Assembly: GCA_942159475.1 (NCBI GenBank)
Contig: OW804094.1
Location: 126,838,755 to 126,902,754 of the forward strand
DNA from: Sthenelais limicola
Taxonomy: Eukaryota > Annelida > Polychaeta > Phyllodocida > Sigalionidae
Direction: 5' to 3'
DNA: 64,000 nt
Within the stretch, counting starts at the first letter, position 1, and the number at the start of each line of letters is the position of its first letter. The position numbers and the translations under genes are program-made. The notes beneath the pieces are model-generated. The model was not told where the DNA came from, ran no database searches, and saw only the letters and a list, made by a program, of their open reading frames with translations. Positions 50,943 to 61,430 of the stretch are shown piece by piece.

Positions 50943-52933
50943 CAGTACCTCCTCCTACCCCCACCTCCTAGGGTACAGACCGGAGGGAGTCAATCAGTAG
51001 AACTAGCCTGTGTGCCATAAAAGATTAAGAAATTGACCGGCTACTGCGTGTGTATCCGCGCCAGGGTTCAGCGGGTGTAAGCAGACTGTTTTAGGACAAG
51101 TCATCTAATCCAGCGATATAAAATTACAGGACACTCGTTTCATAGAATTGTAATAGTGCCTACTTCAAAGGCCGGGCGTTTTCTCGACCAATGAAAGCCA
51201 TCGAGTTCCGAGGGCAATCGGAGGGCGGCTGGCGTTGCCGGTAGGGGGCAGCGTTACCTCATTTAGGCACGTTTGTGGCCACCTCTAACCTTGAAGAGGT
51301 TATTTTTTGTTTTCCCGCGCACTTAGCGCTGTATGGGTGATTTGAGTTGATATGCTAGTAGTATATGGAGATGGGGGTATGAGTCAGGTGGACAGATGAC
51401 TAGTGACTGCTGCCGCTTGTAGCCCCCTGCGTGCTGCTAGCTTGCTTGAGTGCGTGACACGAGACTTAAGTAGCGCGGACAATGGAGCCAAGACTTGTAC
51501 TCAAGATGGCCCAGCTTGTCTTGTTATTAAGCCTTAGATTCCACCCTTATATCTGCCTCGCGTATTATATTTCAACTCATTTATAATGCAGGCTTAAGTC
51601 CAGGCGGCCCTCACCCATTCCAGCCCCCCACCCCCACCCACCTCTAGATCTCCCCACCACCATCACCACTCCCCCACCATCCCTCTCTCTCTCTTCATCT
51701 CTCTCGTTTCTCGGGTACGCTGGTAAAAGATTCGCCTCGGAGGCATCGCCCGATCAACTTTTATGGCCGTTAGTATGAATTAAGATTTATGCATCGAAAA
51801 ACAAAGTGACACCCGAATGGGCTCAAACTCGCGTTTATACGACCAATGGCCAGCGGAAAAATATCAGTGCATGAATATTTGATTTATGCCTGGCATCCGG
51901 GTTGTGTATTTATGTATTTTATTTGGCCGATTGTGGAGATGATGCGACCATCTTTATGCGGCACCATAATGAAGAGAATCGCTGCGGTATCCTGGGATCG
52001 GGGTTTTGGGCGGAGGAGGTTGAGCCCTTGCCCCGTATCCTGCGCCCATGACTATTTACATTTGTGAATAATGTCCTCGGTCTTAATGTTCGCAAAGACT
52101 TGCTCGCTGTAACGTATAGGGGTCTCCTATACCCGTATACCCCCACTCTGCACACCCCTCACCCCCACCATTCTCTCTCTCCCTCACACCCCTCCCATAC
52201 CCAAGAGCTAAGTCTCTCGCTTGCTGCAAAGATGGGCGCTAGACAAATGGATATGCGCATTTGCGAATAATCATTTTAGAAGAGGGTGTGTGTGAGGGTG
52301 TGTGTGCTTGGGCGACTGCGTGTCATGCCATCGGGTCATTAAGTTGCTTATATCATATATTGTTCACCGGTCATGTATCTCCATCAGAACGCCAGAAAAG
52401 CTGCATTAGCCTGAAAAGGTCGGCCTTTAGACCTACACAAACCACATTTTTTTCCTTCTACCCCCTCCGCTTTCCATCCACTACCACTGAAGTACATTTA
52501 GTATTCAGTCATGCTTAGTTCATCTGTGGAACACAATCGTCAGGTGGACGAGATCTCTGCGAGTCCTGAAAGGTGACCCTGTGAGTAGTATACGAAATGG
52601 ACCCATATGAATGGTCTATATTTTCTCCTCAAAAGACCTGTTTACCAATGAAAATGCGTTGTCGTCGGTAATCTCATCTGAGTGGTACTTAATCCTGCAT
52701 TCGCTCTTGAAATGGAATGAATATTTGAGTTTCTTTACCGACCTGGCCCGCTTAGCATAATCGATGGATTTCACATTACCTCTTTTTCTTTTCTTGTCTG
52801 CCCTCTAAATACCAATCTGAGAGAGAAAGCCGCCGCGGAGAGCGGTAGGAAGAAATATACTTAATGGTAAAGCAATGAAGGTAATTCATCATTTATAACT
52901 TCATGTTACCATGGCAATATAGTCGTGGCCCCA

Positions 52934-52941
52934 TGACGTCA
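52934..52941. promoter_or_regulatory. Consensus CRE (TGACGTCA)
   Basis: This is the third perfect CREB/ATF octamer in the window. An isolated site could be chance. Confidence 0.3.
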
Positions 52942-53657
52942 GGCTGACATTTTAACATCACTCGAGACGCGGAAAACAAGAGAGGATGCTTTACTATTGA
53001 TTGATATTTCATGTTGGTGAAAGAGGACCCTGTCTGCTGTCTCGAGGCTGGTTCAGGCTCTGGCCAGTAGTTGTTGAGTTCGTCGTCCTAGGGAGAAAAG
53101 AAAAAAATATATGAGCCTGTGGGGATAAAGAAGAGTACATGGGGTGGGGCAGATGGCAGCTAGCTATCTTGAGATATTTCCAATTGAAAATGAAAATTGA
53201 TAATATTAATTCTCCACACCCCTCGTGGTGTCCTCGACTAGATTAAAATTAAACTTCACCTTCCCTACTGTACGTCTTGTTTAATTAAAAAAATGTTCGG
53301 TCGTATATTTGTGTTCGAAGAGTTTGACACATTGCAATGTGTTCTAATTAAGGACGATACCTATGATCAATGTCTGTGGTTAAATCTATCTATAGGCGTT
53401 GGTCGCTGTTTACCTACTATTCTTGACTATATAGGTAAGATGTTTCTGTTTGTGATTAGTACCAGGGTTGCAAGATGGGTCAGAAAATGACAGAAGGGAG
53501 AAATCTGAGAAGAGAGTGAATTGCAGGGATTGGTTTGATGCTGGTAGTAGCAGGTCCCAATATATATGTACAGGCAGGCATTTCCTATATAGAAGAATGA
53601 ATGAGTGAATCCATTTGGTTGTTATTCTATGAGATATCCCTTTTCTATGTGTAGACT

Positions 53658-53703
53658 GGGGGTGGGGGCAAGTTGACAACAGGTCGGGGGAAGGGGGAGG
53701 GGG
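53658..53703 (+). repeat. G-rich, quadruplex-prone purine tract
   Basis: Runs of five G at 53658-53668 and again at 53686-53703 sit in a purine-rich stretch that continues to about 53775. Confidence 0.6.
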
Positions 53704-54373
53704 TTATTATGACAGGCTGGGAGGAGGAAAAGGGAAGAGGAGACATGGAGAAGGAGGAAGAGAAGAGGAGATGCCAGTTGTAGTCTTGACTGGTGAGGGT
53801 AGCTAGCCATTTAAGCACATCGAGGCAGCTGTGCCATGATCATACTCTCCATTAGTGGCTCCGGCATGGTCTCAGAGGCAATGACATTTATGAAGGCCAT
53901 GCAATATGTCCCCGAGCCAAACGATGGCCATGCATGCGCCTATCCAATTTGAATGTATCGCCATGTATTTGCTGTGCATCAAAACACTGGTGGACGTGTT
54001 GCCCAATACACCAAGCCTAGCTGACCAAAGAGACGACGAGCTGGGGACGACCGAGGTCTACCTGGTTAGAGAGTGCCCATTCACGACTCTTATCTCAAAT
54101 ATATACATACATCTAACTTTTAGTCAGGCTCCCCGCTGATTGCCTTCACAGAAGTTCATCCATTGAATATATTCCATTTGCCGTCCGCGTTCGGGCCCGC
54201 CCGAGTAATTCTAAACGTCGGTATATGTTTTTTTGCCCACTCGAACGACTGCTTGATGAAGACCGATGACTTAGCAGTCAGATCTATGGTTTTGACAAGT
54301 ATTCCTTCTCCTCCTTCTCAGAATCCATATTAATCGATTACTCGACAGACTGTAGAGATTTAGCCGAGGGGAT

Positions 54374-54407
54374 AGAGAGAGAGGGACAGAGACAGAGAGA
54401 CAGACAG
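54374..54407 (+). repeat. GA-rich microsatellite
   Basis: Imperfect AG and ACAG units. The tract is purine-rich on the + strand. Confidence 0.85.
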
Positions 54408-54973
54408 TTGTGCAAGTTCATTATGGTCATTGAATGCATGTGGATAGTGGAGTGACATGTTGGATTTTTAATTGTCACGGTCCGCTACATGTTAGATTGA
54501 TGTACAATGCTGACCCCCTCCTGACCTCGCACTGGCATTTAGCCGAACGTTGACATAAATCATTAATCATGTCATGTATGAAATTTGAGTAATTATTATA
54601 TCCATTGATTTCTGTTGCACATGAAGCCATTAATCCAAGTTATCATGCCACTTTTGTCAATCACTATATAAATGGTTGACATCCGTCTCCATTCTCTGCG
54701 ATTAACGGCATCATTGTCTCTCAGAAATTGACAATTATATAAAGCGAAACTTCCCCGCGGCAAGTATTTGAATCTGTAATTGATTTCTCCCGTAGCAAAT
54801 GATGCATCAGTCAAATGACGCTGTAGTATTTATCACATGGTGCCTGTCTATTTTGTCTTGATTTTTCGTTTTAAATTTTCCATACAGCAAATCTTTTATT
54901 CGCAGATGCGCGTCAATATACGAACATAACATTAATCAAACCATTGAATTATTGCGCCAGAACCTTTCATTTT

Positions 54974-55012
54974 CGGTTTTTCTTACATTAAAATTTAATG
55001 TAAGAAAAACCG
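54974..55012. repeat. Perfect 39-bp palindrome, first of a pair
   Basis: Arms of 19 bases (beginning CGGTTTTTCTTACA) are exact reverse complements around a single central A. It could form a cruciform or, if transcribed, a near-loopless hairpin. Its last three bases (CCG) are also the first three of the next palindrome. Confidence 0.95.
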
Positions 55013-55048
55013 AATCCCCAAACTTTAATTTAAAGTTTGGGGATTCGG
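55010..55048. repeat. Perfect 39-bp palindrome, second of a pair
   Basis: Arms of 18 bases (beginning CCGAATCCCCAAACTT) are exact reverse complements around the centre ATT. It overlaps the first palindrome by CCG, so 75 bp form two consecutive perfect foldbacks. No transposase or terminal repeats are visible. Confidence 0.95.
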
Positions 55049-55118
55049 GATGGCTAAGGAGTGAAAAGTACCCCGACCCCACCCACCCCCAGGCACTAGG
55101 GAAAGACCAACTGTATGT

Positions 55119-55420
55119 TAGTTTATCTAAAAATTTAAAACATATTCATCGGTTTACGAATTTTGATTGATTGATTGATTATTTTTATTGCCAAAATATG
55201 GACATTCAGGGGGCACGTCTCTAAATTTATGAGGTTTTCAATCCCATCTGTTGTAATTTGGTATTACATTATTTCTTATACATAAAAAATTTAAATCTAA
55301 ACTATAACAAAGGATATATCATGTTATGACTAAGGAGATTAATTGAACAATGGATAGAGGTAATCGATCAAAAAGATTTCTATATTTAACAATCCCCTCG
55401 TTATCTGTCTGTTTCGATGT
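55119..55420 (+). repeat. Tandem repeat unit 1 (about 302 bp)
   Basis: It starts TAGTTTATCT and shares, in order with unit 2, TTTACGAATTTTGATTG-like DNA, ATTGCCAAAATATGGA, ATTCAGGGGG, GGATATATCATGTTATGACT, a GATCAAAAAGATTT block and ATCTGTCT. A GATT microsatellite (55165-55180) is inserted in this unit. AT-rich and non-coding. Confidence 0.9.
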
Positions 55421-55737
55421 TGGTTTATTAAAAAATTTAACGAATATTTATGGGTTTTCGAATTTTGATTGAAATATTGATAATTTTTATTGCCAAAATA
55501 TGGATATTCAGGGGGTACTTCTCTAAATGTATCAGGTTCTCAAGCCCATCTGTTAAAATGTGGTATTAAATCATTTCTTATACATACTTATTACAATTCA
55601 AATCGAAACTAAAACAACGGATATATCATGTTATGACTAAGAAGATTAATTAAATAATGGATCTATATGAAATTGATCAAAAAGATTTTACTGTTTTCTG
55701 TATTTAATGATCCCTTCATCATCTGTCTATTTCATGT
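55421..55737 (+). repeat. Tandem repeat unit 2 (about 317 bp)
   Basis: Head-to-tail with unit 1, beginning TGGTTTATTA. Most blocks are shared in the same order with scattered substitutions and small insertions. This suggests an old duplication or a minisatellite/satellite-like family. Confidence 0.9.
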
Positions 55738-55824
55738 TGGTTTATTAATAAAATCAACGAATATTTATGGGTTTACGAATTTAAATCTAAACTAAAACAA
55801 AGGATATATCATGTTATGACTAAG
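55738..55824 (+). repeat. Tandem repeat unit 3, internally deleted
   Basis: It begins TGGTTTATTAATAAAAT, keeps the first about 45 bases of the unit, then jumps to the AAATCTAAACTAAAACAAAG and GGATATATCATGTTATGACT blocks. About 150 bases of the unit are missing. The array ends at TAAG (55824), the point where units 1 and 2 continue. Confidence 0.85.
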
Positions 55825-57809
55825 TATTAAAGCTGGTAGCTGCAAGGACATTGCATGCCATGGTATCTTCCACTTTGGCTGTGATATTACTAATCTGCCA
55901 TACTTGTCCTTGTCAGAAACAAAGAGCTGCCTGTATATCTGGGCCTGTGGTCGCGTAATGCACTGATGCATGTCCGTGTGAAGAGGAGATATGACAAAAG
56001 CAGGTGCTTACTCATCCTCGTTAGTGAAATCAATACAAACAAGTAAACAAATAGACATGTACATCACAGAGAAGGGCCCCCCTATACCCGACGCGCGACC
56101 ATGCGTGACTGACCCAGGCGCCGCCAACAAAGCTTCTGCTTTCAAAGACAATGCACGTGTCACCCCGGAAGAAAAGGTAAAAAAATACCTGTAAAACTTT
56201 TATAAAGAGTCATATATGCCATTAAGGAGATGGTATCTCTTGGGTTGCACCTGTCTCGCATGAGGCAACTTGGCATCAAATATACCATCCTGTATGTCCC
56301 TGCGCCCCTTCCCCCTTCCCCCTTTCCCTCTTCACGTGAAGGTTTGTTTAAAAAAGGGGGTGGGATGATGCTGATGAGAATGAAGATGGGGGGTGGAAGG
56401 GGTAACTAAATAATTGTCTATACCCTCCTTTGTGGTGATGCATGCAAGCACGTTGGTCCTAATGAAAGTAATCGGATATGTTGCTATATGGAGAGCATGG
56501 CATTTGATGATATTGATATGTATTGTTCATGCTTAAGGAGGCCTGTCCTTGGAAGCAAGTATCATGGTCCCCTTCGCCTATCCTTGAAGTATTGAATTAA
56601 CATGCAGCTGTACGCCCCATCATTCAATACCTGCATGGGAGTATTGAAAAAGTGGGAGTTTCATTGAGAGTCTCTGATTTGTTATTTTTACCAGTATTGT
56701 TGGTGTTCGGTATGGGGTGCAAGCTTGGTCATGGAAACCCTAATTCACTTCCTGCACATTGTATTGAATGCATTGAACTTCAAAAGTAAAGTAACACGCC
56801 TTTTATAGAGGGATGACATGCGATTTGCGTGTTTATGCAAATGAAGTCAAAGCAATTTACATTTCAAATATAATTCATTTGATTTAAAATGCAGTTCCTC
56901 TCAACTGACACAAACAGAAACTCACAAATCTGATCTCCCACCGAGACATTACATTACAATCAGCTGCAATCCGATTAAGCAAGAGGGGAAAGGGATGGGA
57001 AGGAGGAGGGAGACAGAACACATGGAAGATCCTGCTTCTTGCCACTGGTTATGACAGTAGTGTATGCTTGTGCGATTCCAATGGGCCTTAAAGTTTAGGA
57101 CATGAGTCATTGGGGAGCACAAGTTGTAAAGTCCGACTGAAGATATATGACGGGCGAGCCAGTTTTCAAGTAGTTTGCTGAGTGTGTAGTTCCATGTGGC
57201 AGAGAGCACACGCCTTGCCTAACCAACATTTAATAAATCACCATGTTTTTGTTAGCCCAAGCCATGCTCCATATTGCTCCGGCACCGGGGGCCATCAATG
57301 AGGGATAGCTTTCAGCTGCGTCTCATTTCCTCGTGGTAATATATTTCATTTTCTTTGCGCAACAATGAGCTGAAAATTTCAAAGGCCAATCTATTTTTCA
57401 TTTCAAGGTAACCCGAACAAAAGTGCCATGTACTATATCGCCGGGTGCCGCGAGGAGTAGGAAAAGGAGGGGGTGGGGGTGGGGGACCACCGCGCCGAGT
57501 TATCAATTTTGAGGTGCGTGCAAGATGGGGGTTTGGGAAAGAAAAGGAAAAATGGGGGAGTGATGGGTGATTGGATGAAGGAGTAGGGGAAAGAATGAAT
57601 GAATGAATGGGGGTGGGACAGGGTGCAAGGGGGAGTTTCTTAGAGAGGCCATCAATACCATTCTTAAGGCCTCGCTTGTGAGATGTTTACTTTGTGAATG
57701 TTTGGAGGTTGTGATAAAGTAAGATTTGTCTCCTGCTATTGTATGACAGATGTGCTACACATGCTCGAGGCATTAATCAGAGCTACTCACTGCTCACAAT
57801 GATCTCTTA
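55825..57809. other. Non-coding stretch with purine-rich tracts
   Basis: A GC-richer open stretch at 56070-56174 is discussed in findings. G-rich DNA at 57469-57485 (three runs of five G separated by single T) and a GAAT microsatellite at 57593-57609 are present. No gene is assigned. Confidence 0.4.
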
Positions 57810-57838
57810 GCCCGATCACATCTCTGGTGTGATCGGGC
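57810..57838. repeat. Perfect hairpin, 11-bp stem and 7-base loop
   Basis: GCCCGATCACA (57810-57820) pairs exactly with TGTGATCGGGC (57828-57838) around TCTCTGG. A bacterial-type terminator is not meaningful here. It could be a palindromic protein site or a structured RNA element. Confidence 0.9.
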
Positions 57839-57843
57839 AATGC

Positions 57844-57859
57844 AGCACACCTGTGTGCT
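57844..57859. repeat. Second short palindrome next to the hairpin
   Basis: AGCACAC and GTGTGCT are exact complements around a two-base centre, only five bases after the preceding hairpin. Confidence 0.8.
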
Positions 57860-60800
57860 CAGGAGTATAGGAGGCAGTGGGAGGAGTGTATGGCTGCACA
57901 CATGCCCACCCCCTTCTATCTATATCATTCCCCCTTTTCATTATAATCCCTAAGCCTCCGTAGACACACTCCAAACCCTTCCTTTAGGCGGAGAACACAA
58001 AAGCGACATAGCCTCACGCTCCTCTGTCCAAAAACCCCTGAAGATATTCTAAGAGCAGGCCATCTCTACCTTGTATAACGCCTTGGCACCCATCATTCAA
58101 CAATTACATAGCATATTGGTATTTAGGTGAGGGTACGTTCAGGGGAAAGGCGAGGGGTGGGGGTAGGGTAGAGGGGGGAAGGAGGTGGATAAGGAACTGG
58201 AAGAGAAGGAGGATGAGGATGAGGAGGGGTATGGAAACTACCTGTAACGAGCCTTGTTTTGCGATAAGTACGTAATTGTAACATTGTAATTACCACCCCT
58301 AGGATGAGGCAATCAGGCGACCAACACGGAAACAATCGACTGCTTCATTAGCCCTAAACAAGTCCTCTTTTGTCTAGCAACCCTCTCGTCACCCTGAGAC
58401 AGTTGCCACGGTAACCTCTCCTGCTCCAACCTTTTGAGTCGCTCATTAGCATCAAAATTTGCTGCTGATTATTTTACTTTTCCTTCGGTTTGACCCAGGC
58501 CATTGGGCAGGCTATTGATTTTCAGAAATGTAGCATGCATGGCCTCGGGCACGAGTAAGGCTGAGATATGCTTCCCACCCGATGACCTTCACTGGCCTCC
58601 ACGAGGGTGCGTGCTGGCATCGGAAACACGTGTTCTTCAAAATCTTACAATGTTCCTCAATTAAAGGTGGGCGGGCGTGTTTTAATTTCCTCGCCCTGCG
58701 GCTGTCTCCTTCCCCGCCTCTCTTTCTCTCTCCTCCTTTGTATGAGATGATCTGTTGTATTGAACCCGCTCGGTCTAATGTATACATCTTTGGTTTGTCA
58801 ATAACACAGAGTTGTGTGCATTGTTTCAAGGTGATGCAAAAAGGTACCTTTTACATGTTTGCACTGTATATTGAACATATATATGTGAATGTATATTATA
58901 AATATATTTTAAGTATCCTTTTCAATTGTCAGACTTAGATCTATATATATTGACTTGGTTATATAAGAGTTCATTTATCGTATATTTGACATATAAAAGA
59001 AAACGAAATTAATAGTATTAAGTGTATAGACAGCAAAGGCAAAAGTCCTGGTTTGTGGAGGAGGAAACACAATCATAGTCAGAACATGCAGGAATGGTAT
59101 GAGTAAAGAGCTGTACACTCTATGTATAGGAGTTGCTCGCAATCGCGTGACGATGACGAGCAACTCGAGCCGAGTCAGACTGGGAAATGGGTCTGGAGGA
59201 AAGAACAAAAACTTAATTGATTCAAATGAGTCCCGGGGGAGCGAAAACTGAGTGGGAGAAAATCTGAGGAGAAAGGCGCTAGAAAATTGCGAAGAAAGAG
59301 CGAATCCTTTGTAACTGCCTATCGATGATGGTCCCAAGGTTCACTTCATTTATCAATCCCTATACCGAAGATATAGGCTAGAATTGGATCCATATAAACT
59401 AGGTCCAGTAAAGTTGCCGTTCCCCCTATGCAGAGGCGTCAGGGACCCCATCGCTGACCCAAGACTGCTCCACTCAAATTATTTGATAGTAATGATATAT
59501 AGGGGCAAATTACAGCGTTCCGGTCCTTTTGAATATAGCAGGCTTCGTAGAAGTCCCATGAATAAAAAGCCCGTGATGGGTTAGCAGTCTGTTGACCTAT
59601 ACATAATGGTACCAATCCCCAAGCTGCATACTCGCTGCCACATGTAGAAATTGTATTTTACGCGACCGCTTTAAGGGAATGTTCATAAAACTTTATTCAT
59701 GATTCATGTAAAGCTAATGGGCGAGTATTGGCAGTATTTGTCAATTAGGAGCGACTGGTGAAGTTGCAGAAATTGTGTACAGCACGTTCTCTACAATGTG
59801 GCTACTACATTTGTGATGTACCCACCACCAGTGTTACAGCCTTTTTTCAGTCTTTTTTTTGTCGTCCATCCATCTATTTCAAATACTTTCACTCTGTCCA
59901 TTACCCAACTAGATTTATTATAGCTTATGTTCAGTGTGTGAGGGGGGTATATTCATCTCTATTTCGGAGGTCGTCTGCCCATAGTGAAGTCCACTGCCAA
60001 CAGTGATATGACGGCTGTAACTATGGTAATGTAGAGTGGCTGGACATTGTCTGTTTGCATCTGTATCATGTCTTCATATAGGTTCATTACATGGCCCAGC
60101 CTTCGTCTAATTATCAATCGCGGTTGAAGCTGAGGAGAAGGCATTGATTATATGCGCGGTTTCATTATTACCTTCTGATCCTATTTTAACGGGGAGATGG
60201 TGTGCGAGAGGTGACGTGTTTTAGTGTCAATCAGTACATGGGGATGACAATAGATGACAATAGGATCACTGGTTGGTCATGGGCGAAGTTGGGGTGGCGC
60301 TTGTAGCAGGGGTGGCGCCTGTAACAGGAGTGATTGGAGGCCAGAGTCTTAGTATCAAGTGCCCAAGTATTATAGAGGTAGGACTGGGCAGACCGGCCCT
60401 CTGCATGTAAATGCTCTATTTTTCTGTATTGGATGGAAGTTGCTGATGCATTTTACTGGTGGCTTTAGTTCTACACCTCTCGTCAGTAAATAATAATAGT
60501 TAATGAACTTTAATTACTTTTTAACGGTCGATTTTGCTACTTCATATAATTAGTTCCAAAATAAATCTTAGAGAATTGTTAATATTGTAACAATTTTCAA
60601 TGAGTATTATAAATCATGCAGTCTAGGCTCAGAGCCTCTCAGATCAGACAATGATGGCTTGTCAGTGATTGGGCGCCTACTGCGCTATTGGCTTTCCCGG
60701 CCAGGAGTAGGCGTTCTAATGGGATAATAATGACATTTTGCGGTTTGAAGCGAGATGCTTTCCTCAGTTTGGAAGGACTCTCAACTATGAGGCTAGAATG

Positions 60801-61300
60801 TCAAATTTGGATTGCATTTGGATGTAATAAGAAATACTGTGTGTTCTTTGGACGTATATAGCACAGGCCGAAGAACTGCCTGGATGCTACATACATAACC
60901 CAGGAGGAACATACCACCATCTTGTGCATATATGAAACAATGATCTCATCCTATCTTATCAATTTCCAACACTTAAAAACTACTCGAATGAGATCTCTTT
61001 AGTGATAATTTGAACGGTATTGTTACTCTTCAGTTGGCAATCCCATTTACCCTATTGTTTCACTCGAGGATTTTCTGCGTTCGTTTGTTAGGAATTTGCC
61101 CTCCTCAATGCCAACTGTGTGACAATCCATCTGTTTTCCTTTAATGATACTCTCCATAACAATTCTGTTCGAATTACTCATTGCTATCTATTTGTCCCAT
61201 TCCCCACTCACTTTCTCTCCCTTTCTCACACAATTGCTATTACTCATACTGTAGCAACTCGGTGGTATGGAATTATTGGTTGGCACCAGCATTATACGTA
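57860..61300. other. Non-coding stretch
   Basis: A G-rich tract (58154-58178) with at least four G-runs is quadruplex-prone. From 58850 it turns AT-rich with several short open frames on both strands and no recognised domain. No gene or RNA is assigned. Confidence 0.4.
58154..58178 (+). repeat. G-rich, quadruplex-prone tract
   Basis: Runs of four, five, three and six G separated by one to four bases fit the G-quadruplex pattern on the + strand. Confidence 0.7.
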
Positions 61301-61301
61301 T

Positions 61302-61430
61302 ACCACCACCACCACCACCACCCACCACCGCCGCCACTGCTATCACAAACCCGCGTTGGTACATAGAGACATACCCCCAGCTCCCTCTCATAATAGGGTT
61401 TGTCAGAAGCAAGCGATTCGGTGGTGGTGG
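61302..61430 (+). repeat. CCA microsatellite with a distant GGT counterpart
   Basis: CCA/CCG units at 61302-61336 are complemented by GGTGGTGGTGG at 61420-61430, about 85 bp away, so the two could pair. Histidine or proline runs in the local frames come only from the repeat. Confidence 0.8.

Larger units (their letters stand above)
49853..54973. other. Non-coding stretch with one weak coding-exon candidate
   Basis: It contains a possible first coding exon at 50262-50450 (see findings), a CTC microsatellite (50928-50942) and CpG-richer DNA at about 51040-51480. There are also C-rich tracts near 51623-51641 and 52140-52170, a perfect CRE at 52934-52941, G-rich purine tracts at 53658-53703, and a GA-rich microsatellite at 54374-54407. 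No named gene is found. Confidence 0.4.
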
